Shown: piece by piece, positions 7,241 to 16,020 of the stretch
Numbering within the stretch: the first letter of the stretch is position 1
Layout of the letters: each line of letters begins with the position of its first letter
Assembly (NCBI GenBank): GCA_029261655.1
Contig: JAJDAY010000033.1
Coordinates: 1 to 33,016, forward strand
DNA length: 33,016 bases
Direction: 5' to 3'
DNA from: Nitrospinaceae bacterium
GTDB taxonomy: Bacteria > Nitrospinota > Nitrospinia > Nitrospinales > VA-1
Program-made: the position numbers and the translations under genes
Notes under the pieces: generated by a model
Database searches by the model: none
Seen by the model: the letters and a program-made list of their open reading frames with translations, nothing else
What the model was told of the DNA's origin: nothing

Positions 7241-8110
7241 TTAATTTCTGCCTTCAACGATTTTTAAAAATTCCTCATGCAGAAGCCGGGTTATGGGTCC
7301 GGGGTTTCCATCTCCAATGGTCTTTTCATCCGCCCGTCTTACCGGCAATATTTCAATGCGGGAGTTGGTGATAAAAACCTCTTCGGCATGGTAAATATCT
7401 TCCGGGGTGATGGTTTGCCGGGCAACAGGGATTCCCTTGAGAAGGGCGATGTCCAATACCGCCTGACGAGTGATACCGGGCAGAATATGCTCATTGATCT
7501 CAGGCGTCATCAAGGTTCCCTGTTTAACGATAAATATATTGCTCGTCGTTCCCTCGGTGACTCGGCCCCGGTCATCCATCAAAATCCCTTCCGTAGAATT
7601 TCTCCTTTGAGCTTGTTCCCGAATGAGGATATTGTTCAAAAAATTGCACGACTTGATAGATCTGGAAAACCCTCCGACCTTTTGTGCCGTTTCAGGGAAA
7701 AGGGAAATATCAATCCCGTGTTCATACCAATCCTCTGGCAATTCTTCCATCGGTCTCACAATAATGACCAGGGTAGGGGCCGCGTCGGGGTCGATATGAA
7801 ATCCAGCCGATTGCTCGCCCCGCGAAACCGTCAAACGAATCATGCAGTTCGACTGACGGTTTTTCAGCAAAGTTTCTCCGACCACGGTTTTCATCTCCCC
7901 AGGAGTCATGGATACGCTTAGATAAATGAGATCCAGAGATTGATAAAGCCTTTCCAGATGGGCTTCCAGTCGAAAGATTTTTCCCTGGTAAGATCGCATG
8001 GTTTCAAATAAACCGTCGCCATAACTGAACCCTCGATCGGTCACCGAAACCCGAGCCAGGGGCAGGGGCATGAACAATCCGTTCAAAAAGACTATGGACT
8101 CCGCCATCAT
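7241..8110 (-). CDS. pabC: Aminodeoxychorismate lyase (class IV aminotransferase fold)
   Basis: A 289-residue fold-type IV PLP enzyme. Family marks are FLNGLFMPLPLARVSVTDRGF with GDGLFETMR (31-39), Lys153 in SIKSCNFLNN as the PLP lysine, and GRVTEGTTSNIFIV, which holds the conserved Glu and phosphate-binding turn. Relatives are branched-chain aminotransferase, D-amino-acid aminotransferase and 4-amino-4-deoxychorismate lyase. Its ATG overlaps the stop codon of pabB (ATGA), and that coupling supports the lyase role: removing pyruvate from aminodeoxychorismate to give p-aminobenzoate for folate. A second ATG directly follows the first and could also serve. Confidence 0.85.
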   Translation of the reverse strand: MMAESIVFLNGLFMPLPLARVSVTDRGFSYGDGLFETMRSYQGKIFRLEAHLERLYQSLDLIYLSVSMTPGEMKTVVGETLLKNRQSNCMIRLTVSRGEQSAGFHIDPDAAPTLVIIVRPMEELPEDWYEHGIDISLFPETAQKVGGFSRSIKSCNFLNNILIREQAQRRNSTEGILMDDRGRVTEGTTSNIFIVKQGTLMTPEINEHILPGITRQAVLDIALLKGIPVARQTITPEDIYHAEEVFITNSRIEILPVRRADEKTIGDGNPGPITRLLHEEFLKIVEGRN

Positions 8111-9585
8111 AGACTCCCATTGTTTTGATCGGAAAGAACCTGAATCATCGCTTGCGCCTTATCAAGGGTTTCAAGATATTCTTTTTCCGGACTGGAGTCT
8201 GCCACGATCCCCGCTCCGACGTTGAAGCAGGCTCTGCCGTTTTTCAATAAAATAGAACGGATTATAATATTCAAGTCCATATAACCTGAAAAACCAATAT
8301 AGCCGAAGGAGCCGCAATAAGGACCCCGGCCCTCGATCTCCAACTCATTGATGATTTCCATGCACCGGACTTTTGGGCAACCCGTGATTGTCCCGCCGGG
8401 AAATACGGCACGAAGAATGTCTTTTACAGAAACTTCCGGGCGCAATTCCCCCTTTATATTGGAGACGATGTGACTCACGTGGGAATACTTTTCCAGAAAC
8501 ATGAGTTCGGAAACGCGCACAGTTCCGGTTTTGCAGATTCGGCCCAGGTCATTGCGTTCCAGATCCACCAACATTAAATGCTCGGCCCGTTCCTTTTCGT
8601 TCAGCAATAGTTCCGCCGAGAGAGATTTATCTATCCCAGGGTCATTACTTCTGGGCCGGGTCCCGGCGATCGGACGGGTTTCCACTGCCCGGTTTTCAAT
8701 TTTGATGAGGCGTTCGGGAGATGAGCTGACTATCGTAAAATCATTGAACTTTAAATATCCTGAAAAAGGCGATGGGTTCACCGACCGGAGCCGGAGGAAC
8801 AAATCAAAGGGATCGCCCTTATACGATGTTTCAAATCTTTGCGAAAGGTTGGCCTGATATATGTCTCCCTCTTCTATATAGTTTTTTGCGCGCTGGACGC
8901 TTTCAACATATTCTTTTTTGCTAATGTTGGGCTTGAGTCCGTTGCTGTTTTTTTCAGTCGGGGTGGGCATCTTTGTCATGATGGACGACCGCGTCAGGAT
9001 TTTTTCAATGCGCTTCCAGAAATTTTGGACCTCCTCCACCAACTCCGAATATTCACCGGGTTTTTCTTTTGACACAATATATTTTAAAATTTTCTCTTTG
9101 TGGTCGTAAACCAGAAGCCTGTCCACCTGAATCATGTAGAGGTCGGGAAATCCAAAAGGTTCGTTCTTTTTTGCAGGCAGGTCTTCGAAAATCCCGGCCA
9201 GTTCATAGCCCATGACTCCAACCCAGCCGCCCCAGAAATGCGGAAGATAATCTACGGAATCGATTTCATCATCGAAATTCAATCGGTCCAAACCTTCCAG
9301 GGGTTCCATTTCGTAATCCGCAGAACCATTTTCATTGATAAAACAGGCTTTGTTGTTTTGAATTTTTATCGACCTTGAGTCAGACGCGCCCATGAATGAA
9401 TATCGGGAGGTTGCCTCAGGGCCATTTCCGCTTTCAAACAAAAACGATTCACTCTCGTTCTTGAATAACTCATGGTAGAGATGAGCGGGGGATAGTTTGG
9501 GGACCGCTTTAACACCACAAACAGGAACGCGTTTCGAGGATTCAGATTGCTCATTAAATTTGTTTGAATTTGGGAGGATACGCAT
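8107..9585 (-). CDS. pabB: Aminodeoxychorismate synthase component I (PabB; TrpE-like)
   Basis: A 492-residue chorismate-binding enzyme. An N-terminal TrpE/PabB domain (SFLFESGNGPEATSRYSFMG, about 47-66) precedes the chorismate-binding domain from about residue 222 (EEGDIYQANLSQRF, then AEHLMLVDLERNDLGRI, VFPGGTITGCPKVR and GAGIVADSSPEKEY). It uses chorismate and ammonia to make aminodeoxychorismate; the glutamine amidotransferase partner is not in this window. The sequence has PIAGT (305-309), with Ala where E. coli PabB has the catalytic Lys of PIKGT, so by this residue it looks like TrpE. The pabC coupling argues for PabB. The start lacks a clear ribosome site. Confidence 0.83.
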   Translation of the reverse strand: MRILPNSNKFNEQSESSKRVPVCGVKAVPKLSPAHLYHELFKNESESFLFESGNGPEATSRYSFMGASDSRSIKIQNNKACFINENGSADYEMEPLEGLDRLNFDDEIDSVDYLPHFWGGWVGVMGYELAGIFEDLPAKKNEPFGFPDLYMIQVDRLLVYDHKEKILKYIVSKEKPGEYSELVEEVQNFWKRIEKILTRSSIMTKMPTPTEKNSNGLKPNISKKEYVESVQRAKNYIEEGDIYQANLSQRFETSYKGDPFDLFLRLRSVNPSPFSGYLKFNDFTIVSSSPERLIKIENRAVETRPIAGTRPRSNDPGIDKSLSAELLLNEKERAEHLMLVDLERNDLGRICKTGTVRVSELMFLEKYSHVSHIVSNIKGELRPEVSVKDILRAVFPGGTITGCPKVRCMEIINELEIEGRGPYCGSFGYIGFSGYMDLNIIIRSILLKNGRACFNVGAGIVADSSPEKEYLETLDKAQAMIQVLSDQNNGSL

Positions 9586-9612
9586 ATTTTTCGAAGGCTC
9601 TGACTGGAGTTC

Positions 9613-10827
9613 TTATTCGTAGCGTAAAGCGTCGATGGGATTCATATTCGCGGCTTTATTGGCAGGGTAATACCCGAAGAAAATTCCTATTCCCACTGAA
9701 AAACCAAACGCCAGCAAAATAGACTCAACTGAAACCACCGTTTCCCACCCCCCCATTTTGGACACGGTTTTTGCAATCACCAGCCCAAGCAGTATACCGA
9801 TTCCACCGCCCAGAAAACTCATTAGAACCGATTCGATCAGAAACTGTTCCAGGATCTCTCGCTTTTTTGCTCCGATGGCTTTACGGATGCCTATTTCACG
9901 TGTCCTTTCAGTCACAGAAACCAGCATAATGTTCATGATGCCAATACCGCCGACCATCAACGATATAGCCGCGACCCCTCCGAGAAGATAGGTGAACGTT
10001 TTTGCGGCGTCTCCCCAGCTGTTGAGCCATTGCGACGAGTTTTGCACATGAAAATCACTTTCCTTGTCTTCCCGGATATTGTGCCTGAGGCGAAGCAGGC
10101 GGTCGATGTCTTCTTTGATAGTTTCCAGATCCTCTATATTTGCCGCCTGAACATCGATGGACTGAACGTGATCCATCCCGAACAACCTTTTCTGGGCTGT
10201 GGTCACGGGAATGAATATCTGATCGTCGGGATCGTACCAGCTAAGAGCTCCTTTGGCTTCCATACTTCCAATGATCAAATAGTTTTTACCATCGACTTTG
10301 ATTGTCTTTCCAACCGGATTTTCGTTGGTTTCCTCAAAAAGGTTTTTGACGACAGTCGCGCCTAAAACTGCAACTTGCCGGGAAGTGCGAATTTCACTCA
10401 TATTAAAATAGCGCCCACGGTCAATGGTAAAATTGGCTAACCGGCCATAATCTTGACCCGTTCCTCTCACGGTGGTGTTGGTGTTCTTACTGGAATATTT
10501 GAGTTGGGCCGCTTTATATACCTGAGCCGCGACTCCTGTGATTAATGGAACGCCGGATTCAATGGCTCTTGCGTCTTCGAGGGTCAACGTGACCACCCGG
10601 TCGCCGGAGACATGGCGTTTTTTCTCACGCCCCGGTTTGATGGAAATAATATTGGTGCCGAATTTCGATATGGTGCTCAGGGTTTGTTGCTTGGCACCCT
10701 CGCCGATAGCGATCATCGAGATCACTGAAGCCACGCCAATGATGATACCCAGGGTCGTTAAAAAAGTGCGCAGCTTGTTGGCGATCAGACTGCGCAAGGC
10801 CATTTTGAATAAGTCCAGGATCAGCAT
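9613..10827 (-). CDS. MacB-type ABC transporter permease
   Basis: A 404-residue membrane protein of the MacB/FtsX superfamily, with the usual layout: one transmembrane helix near residues 17-40 (LRTFLTTLGIIIGVASVISM), a large periplasmic domain (about 50-280) and three C-terminal helices (about 280-400). The conserved cytoplasmic loop ERTREIGIRKAIGAKKREI and the final NPIDALRYE are present. The nucleotide-binding domain is a separate gene just upstream (1-base overlap, TGATG), unlike E. coli MacB where the two are fused. Such permeases act as mechanotransmitters moving peptides, toxins, lipids or lipoproteins from the periplasm outward together with an adaptor and TolC. The likely partners are encoded at 17982-20929. 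Confidence 0.92.
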   Translation of the reverse strand: MLILDLFKMALRSLIANKLRTFLTTLGIIIGVASVISMIAIGEGAKQQTLSTISKFGTNIISIKPGREKKRHVSGDRVVTLTLEDARAIESGVPLITGVAAQVYKAAQLKYSSKNTNTTVRGTGQDYGRLANFTIDRGRYFNMSEIRTSRQVAVLGATVVKNLFEETNENPVGKTIKVDGKNYLIIGSMEAKGALSWYDPDDQIFIPVTTAQKRLFGMDHVQSIDVQAANIEDLETIKEDIDRLLRLRHNIREDKESDFHVQNSSQWLNSWGDAAKTFTYLLGGVAAISLMVGGIGIMNIMLVSVTERTREIGIRKAIGAKKREILEQFLIESVLMSFLGGGIGILLGLVIAKTVSKMGGWETVVSVESILLAFGFSVGIGIFFGYYPANKAANMNPIDALRYE

Positions 10828-11510
10828 CAGGTTGCAATCTCCGCGATCATCGCGTTTTTTACAATTTCGCCATCCTTCATTAACAGGATGTGACGGGCGT
10901 ATTGGGCAATTTCCTCTTCATGCGTGACCAGCAGGACCATCACTCCATCCCTATTCAACTGGGTGAAAATATTCATGATTTCTTTCCCGGTTCTGGAATC
11001 AAGATTGCCCGTGGGTTCGTCAGCCAGGATAATGGCAGGTTCATTCACGATTGCGCGGGCAATGGCTACACGCTGCCTTTCACCCCCGGAAAGTTCAGAT
11101 GGGTTATGGCGGGCGCGTTCGGAAAGTCCCACACGGTCCAGAGCGGACATCGCCTTTTTCGAGGAATCTGGCACTCTCCCGTACAACAGGGGAAGTTCTA
11201 TATTTTCCAATGCCGAGGCTCTCGGCAAAAGATTAAAATTTTGAAATACAAATCCAATCTTGCGATTCCTTATTTCCGCCAGCCGATCGGGTGTCATGCC
11301 CTGAATGTCATTTCCGTCCAAACGATACGTTCCTGAAGAGGGCAGGTCTAGGCATCCCAGCAAATTCATCAGAGTCGATTTTCCGCTTCCTGACGGACCC
11401 ATGATGGCGACAAACTCTCCTCGCTCAAAAGAGAAAGTCGCGTTTTTAAGGGCTGACACATTCACATTGCCCAATTGATAGGTCTTGCATAAATTCTGTA
11501 CGTCGATCAC
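10827..11510 (-). CDS. MacB/LolD-type ABC transporter ATPase
   Basis: A 227-residue ABC ATPase of the MacB/LolD/FtsE group. It shows Walker [10 protein letters not shown] (38-46), Q-loop Gln90, the signature [13 protein letters not shown] (141-153), Walker B ILADEP (161-166) and the switch His197 in LLVTHEEEI. It starts with GTG at 11510. The permease ATG overlaps its stop, so the two are made together. It lies 103 bases after tamB on the same strand. It drives the partner permease from the cytoplasmic face; the transported substrate is not known. Confidence 0.95.
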   Translation of the reverse strand: MIDVQNLCKTYQLGNVNVSALKNATFSFERGEFVAIMGPSGSGKSTLMNLLGCLDLPSSGTYRLDGNDIQGMTPDRLAEIRNRKIGFVFQNFNLLPRASALENIELPLLYGRVPDSSKKAMSALDRVGLSERARHNPSELSGGERQRVAIARAIVNEPAIILADEPTGNLDSRTGKEIMNIFTQLNRDGVMVLLVTHEEEIAQYARHILLMKDGEIVKNAMIAEIAT

Positions 11511-11613
11511 GGCAGAATCCCTATTCTGTTTTAATTCAATTGTATTTTTATTGATTATGTCAGTGTGACAGGGCAGGAGGCAAGGGGAAACGCTTTTTTC
11601 AGTTCACTGAATA

Positions 11614-14600
11614 TCAGTAATCCCATTCCATTTTAACGCCTAACTTTGATTCCGAAGCGGCGTCAATTCCGCTTTCAACGGTGACATTGGGTGTGACTTC
11701 ATATTCAATGACAGCGGCGCTTGAATTTTCACCAATACCCTGTTTGACTCCAACATAAACGCCTTCTGCCACATAACGACCTGCTTCCACACCCGGGCCG
11801 GAATCATCTCCCGAAAACTTTAACGTGTCCAGGCCAAGAGAACCTCTTATGTTGTCCATAAAACCGGGTCCCTGACCACCCACTCCGGCAAGTTGGGCCG
11901 CAGAATTTGCCAATTGAACTGCCTCAAGAGGAGTCATGGCGCCTGCGCTTTTGTCGAATAACAGATTCGCAAGAATTTCATCCTGAGGTTTTTCCGGGAT
12001 GGAATTCAGTTTTATTTTGGGATTGGATACCGCCCCCGTAACACCTACGATTATTGTGATATTTTTTGTAGGAATTTCCGCCTTGAAATCGAGATCAGGT
12101 TCCCGGTCAGGAACTCCATCAAAACCCACCACACCTTGTTTGAATTTAACTTTTCGGCTCAATATTTCCAGGGTTCCACGCCGCATTTTAAACAACCCGT
12201 CCACACTTGGTTTTTTTGAAGTGCCCGTGACTTTGAGATCTCCCTCAAGTTGCGCGTCGACACCTCTCCCGCGAATAAATATTTCACCCGGCGCCTTTAT
12301 TGCTAAATCCAGACCGATTTCCAATTCTTTTTCGTCTTTATTGTCAGCTTCAATTTTAATTTCACCCTCGACAGGCTCATTTTCGGTTTCTTCCACTTCC
12401 AACACAACCACACTGGGCGGAAGAGTATTGGGAATATAAATATCAGCATGATCAATTTTTATTTCACCTTTTAAAAACGGAGATTTTACAGGCCCCGTTA
12501 ACTGAATATCACTTGTTATTTGGGCTGTGACAGTGTCAATCTCCATTAGTTTGGCGGAATCCGTTGAAAATTTTAAATCGGCGACAAAATCATCCTCAGT
12601 AGATTTTTTAATATTTCCTTTTGCGGATAGGGAACCGCCACCCGGCGTTTTGGCTACCATTTTATCAATTTGCAGGTGGTCATTATCGAAATTAATATTC
12701 ATTGCAATAGCGTCCAGCGTGGTTCCAAAATTGAGGTTTTCAAATTTCCCTTCCTCCAATTTTAGTATTCCCGCAACTTTGGGTTTTTCTATGACGCCAT
12801 CCACGTCAACCGAAAGATCCATTTTGCCTTTAACCTGATTTCCTGAGGCCATTAGCATATTATTTAATATATCCAATACGGCCTGACCTCTCACTGAAGC
12901 TTTTATGGGAGCATTAGCGGGGACCTTTATACCTTGTGTTTTTTTATCCATTACAAGTGGCACATTTCCATTAATTTTGAAATCACCCACGGAAGGTTGT
13001 GTCAGTAAAAAATTCACGTTTGCCAGGTCGCTTTTCCAATGACCCTTCAAATTAGCGGTGGCGGGGGACAAACCCTTTTTTGAAACTTCCGCGAAGGTCA
13101 AGTCACTTATTGTGAAGTCCAGATTTCCCTGGGGATTAACCATATTCGCGGAAAGACTGGCTTTTCCGTTTATGATACCTCCCACTCCCAGCCCGGGCTG
13201 TATCTGATCCACTACATTCACAGGAAAATGATCGATCGATAAATCGGCAAATAGTCCGGAGGTATTTTTTTTGAAGTTGGAAGAAACAAGCCCGTCCTGA
13301 ATTTTCAGAATAAATTTGTTTAATTCAACATTGGCACCGGAAATTGTCAACAGGGCGGGTTCTGTCATATTAAAGGGAATGGCGCCAACTGAGCCGGCGA
13401 ATGTCTTTATGGAAAGTTTTTTCGAATCCCCCTGGACATTTAATTTTCCGGTTGTGTCGATTTTTCCCGACGGTCCTTCTTGGACGCCTGCCTTTGCCTG
13501 TAAATCGTAATCCAATTCCTTAGCGGAACCCTGAATCTTAAACACCATATTTTCCAAATTGGTCTTTGATTGATTCACTCCGGTTATTTTCAATTGGCTT
13601 TTAAGCTTGGGATCATCTAGTGCGTTCGTAACCACTCCCGATAAATTTACAGTTTGGACCGAAAGTGGCGTTTCGCTGTCCAGTTTGAATTTTTCAATTT
13701 TCGCTAAAAACTTTACCGCCTGTCCAGACTCATTTATAAAATCAACTCCAAACCCGGCATCCGCCGAAAGTTTTTGCCCCAGCAATTCATTGATCTGGAC
13801 ATAATCATGAATTTTTCCATTCAAACTTCCAGTGAGAGATACTGGCTTCAGATTTACAAGTAAGCTCCCGATAATCTCCGAACCTAAACCCTGAACTTGG
13901 ATATTTTTTAACTCCAGTAAATTGTCCGACTGCATAATAAATTCCGTTGATGTTGAAGCATCCATTTCATTGAACCGTGCTTTTGTCGTGAGTGAACCCG
14001 ACGGATTTTTCAACAAATTTTCTACGTTCAGGTTCAACTGCGCTACATCAATCGGATTACCATCCACAACCAGATTTTTGCCTTCAATTTGCGTCGTCAC
14101 TTTTGGAGAGCTGATTCCTCCGTTCGCCTCCCCTGAAATTGCCATTTCACCGGACAAATCAACTTTGGCAATTTCAGAAAGTTCGGCTAAACGCGGAATA
14201 ACAAAATACCAATCAGAATCCAAATTTTGATCTTCATTTATAACGGCGTTAATAATCCCGAAAAATTCAGCTCCTTCAAATTTTAAAGTTTCAACCTCGG
14301 TTTTTCCCGTTTTATTTCGCCGGACAGTTCCTGTCAGTTTGAATTGATCTCCCACAATCACTTTGACCTCAGGAAACTCTGTTTCCAGGTTTTGCAATAC
14401 AGACGTTATTTTTGCCTGCACGGTCTGACCAAATTCCTGCGCCTCTATTTCCATGCCTAAATTAAACTTCCCCGCGAGTTGGGTTTTGGCGACTCCAGAA
14501 AACCCTGAGAGGTCAGGAGAGCTGATTTCGGCGGTGACATTAACTTGTTGCCCCCATTGGTTGATATTTCCTTTAAGGGCAAGGGCTAAATTTTTAATGG

Positions 14601-16011
14601 AGGTCTCAAATTGTTTTAAATCAATTTGCTGTTGATCCAGATTGACCGACGTTGCCAGTTTCCATTTAATTTTATCCGGGACGAGTTGTTCCACTACAGG
14701 GTCGAGTCCTTTTGGTTGGGATAGAAAACCATTTCCATCGATGTCCAGAATCAACCCCTTTTGCCCAAAGTGGCGGTCTGGAATAATGCTGAATTTGACA
14801 TTCACAAGAGGAATCATTATTTCATTTTTGGAAAATGAAACCGCATCAAGTTTTAAACCAAGATCAGGCTGGTTCATCAATCCCTTTGCTATCCCGGAAA
14901 CTATTACAGATTTCCAACGCAGGCCGGGAGCCAGGGATTGATAAAAGGAATCATCTTTCGGGCTGACGCTGTACTGCAAATCTATTTTTTGATCCTCAAT
15001 ACCGACATTTCCTTTTAAACCGACCTGAAAAGCTGAATTTGAAATATCAAAATTATTGATCAATAAATTTTCTGTCGATTCTAAAACCAGCCCGCTTGTC
15101 AGAGTCACCGGGTCCTGCAAAATTTCCCTGTACTGGGCGTCAATTAAGGGAGAAAGACTGGCTGTCATTAAAAGATCAAGACCGTATTTTTCCTCATCAA
15201 TTGCCTTGATTCGGGCTGTTCCAAACGTTTTGATAGAGTTTCCCGCGTTAAATTCAAACCGGCTTTCCCAATCCTCCAGACTACCTTCTCCCTGGACGGT
15301 GGCAGACATTTCGGGATGGTCGGGAATATTCATTACACGTACAAGAACTCCCCCCGGAGGTTCATTAGCATTGAGGTTGATCGACAAATTTTTAGTGGTC
15401 GGAATGAAGGACGCCTGTAGTTTCAAGGCTCCTGGAGTTTCATCGATGCGCTTAGCATCCAGTAGCAGAGATAAGCCTTGATTGAGGCCCATATAGGAAA
15501 ATTGGCTTTCAAATGAGAGCATGACGCTCTCGCCAAGAACCTTCTCGCCCAGGCGAATCGTCTGCGCCCCAAAGCGATCGATTTCAACCGATACAGGCAA
15601 TACCGGCAACCCCTCTGACGTTTCTTTAGGAGATTCATCCTCGTTTGATTCTTTACTGAGAGGCTTACGAATAAGATCAACCGTCTGCAAGGATATTTCG
15701 CGTATCTTAACTTTGCCTGCAAACAAGTCCCAGGGGTTCCAACGGGTTTCCACCCGATCAATATTCAACCAAAGCCCATCAGCATCGAAAACCGATATAT
15801 CCGTCAGAATGATCGTGGACGGAAAATCTCCTTCCAACGAACCAATTTTAACCGGCTGGCCTCCTGATTCTGATACCTTTTCAATCAGCTGTACCAGTGT
15901 TTGTTTGCCCGATGGAGTTTGCAGAATTTCAAACGCAGCCCAAACGGCGAACAAAAACACAAATATAAAAAGGCAAAAAGCCAAGCCGATATTTTTTAAA
16001 ACACGTTGCAT
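11614..16011 (-). CDS. tamB: TamB-like inner-membrane/periplasmic bridge protein
   Basis: A 1465-residue AsmA-like protein. An N-terminal transmembrane anchor (residues about 7-30, IGLAFCLFIFVFLFAVWAAF) is followed by a very long stretch of repeating beta-strand units, in which SL/TG/KG turns recur throughout. The C-terminal TamB domain (DUF490) covers roughly the last 350 residues and ends in the strand-like GVKMEWDY. TamB family members span the periplasm as a hydrophobic groove that carries phospholipids, and with TamA assist outer-membrane protein or adhesin assembly. The gene begins 9 bases after the tamA stop, giving the standard tamA-tamB order. The size is a little above the E. coli protein. 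Regulation with its ABC neighbours is inferred from strand and spacing. Confidence 0.92.
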   Translation of the reverse strand: MQRVLKNIGLAFCLFIFVFLFAVWAAFEILQTPSGKQTLVQLIEKVSESGGQPVKIGSLEGDFPSTIILTDISVFDADGLWLNIDRVETRWNPWDLFAGKVKIREISLQTVDLIRKPLSKESNEDESPKETSEGLPVLPVSVEIDRFGAQTIRLGEKVLGESVMLSFESQFSYMGLNQGLSLLLDAKRIDETPGALKLQASFIPTTKNLSINLNANEPPGGVLVRVMNIPDHPEMSATVQGEGSLEDWESRFEFNAGNSIKTFGTARIKAIDEEKYGLDLLMTASLSPLIDAQYREILQDPVTLTSGLVLESTENLLINNFDISNSAFQVGLKGNVGIEDQKIDLQYSVSPKDDSFYQSLAPGLRWKSVIVSGIAKGLMNQPDLGLKLDAVSFSKNEIMIPLVNVKFSIIPDRHFGQKGLILDIDGNGFLSQPKGLDPVVEQLVPDKIKWKLATSVNLDQQQIDLKQFETSIKNLALALKGNINQWGQQVNVTAEISSPDLSGFSGVAKTQLAGKFNLGMEIEAQEFGQTVQAKITSVLQNLETEFPEVKVIVGDQFKLTGTVRRNKTGKTEVETLKFEGAEFFGIINAVINEDQNLDSDWYFVIPRLAELSEIAKVDLSGEMAISGEANGGISSPKVTTQIEGKNLVVDGNPIDVAQLNLNVENLLKNPSGSLTTKARFNEMDASTSTEFIMQSDNLLELKNIQVQGLGSEIIGSLLVNLKPVSLTGSLNGKIHDYVQINELLGQKLSADAGFGVDFINESGQAVKFLAKIEKFKLDSETPLSVQTVNLSGVVTNALDDPKLKSQLKITGVNQSKTNLENMVFKIQGSAKELDYDLQAKAGVQEGPSGKIDTTGKLNVQGDSKKLSIKTFAGSVGAIPFNMTEPALLTISGANVELNKFILKIQDGLVSSNFKKNTSGLFADLSIDHFPVNVVDQIQPGLGVGGIINGKASLSANMVNPQGNLDFTISDLTFAEVSKKGLSPATANLKGHWKSDLANVNFLLTQPSVGDFKINGNVPLVMDKKTQGIKVPANAPIKASVRGQAVLDILNNMLMASGNQVKGKMDLSVDVDGVIEKPKVAGILKLEEGKFENLNFGTTLDAIAMNINFDNDHLQIDKMVAKTPGGGSLSAKGNIKKSTEDDFVADLKFSTDSAKLMEIDTVTAQITSDIQLTGPVKSPFLKGEIKIDHADIYIPNTLPPSVVVLEVEETENEPVEGEIKIEADNKDEKELEIGLDLAIKAPGEIFIRGRGVDAQLEGDLKVTGTSKKPSVDGLFKMRRGTLEILSRKVKFKQGVVGFDGVPDREPDLDFKAEIPTKNITIIVGVTGAVSNPKIKLNSIPEKPQDEILANLLFDKSAGAMTPLEAVQLANSAAQLAGVGGQGPGFMDNIRGSLGLDTLKFSGDDSGPGVEAGRYVAEGVYVGVKQGIGENSSAAVIEYEVTPNVTVESGIDAASESKLGVKMEWDY

Positions 16012-16020
16012 TGATTTTCC

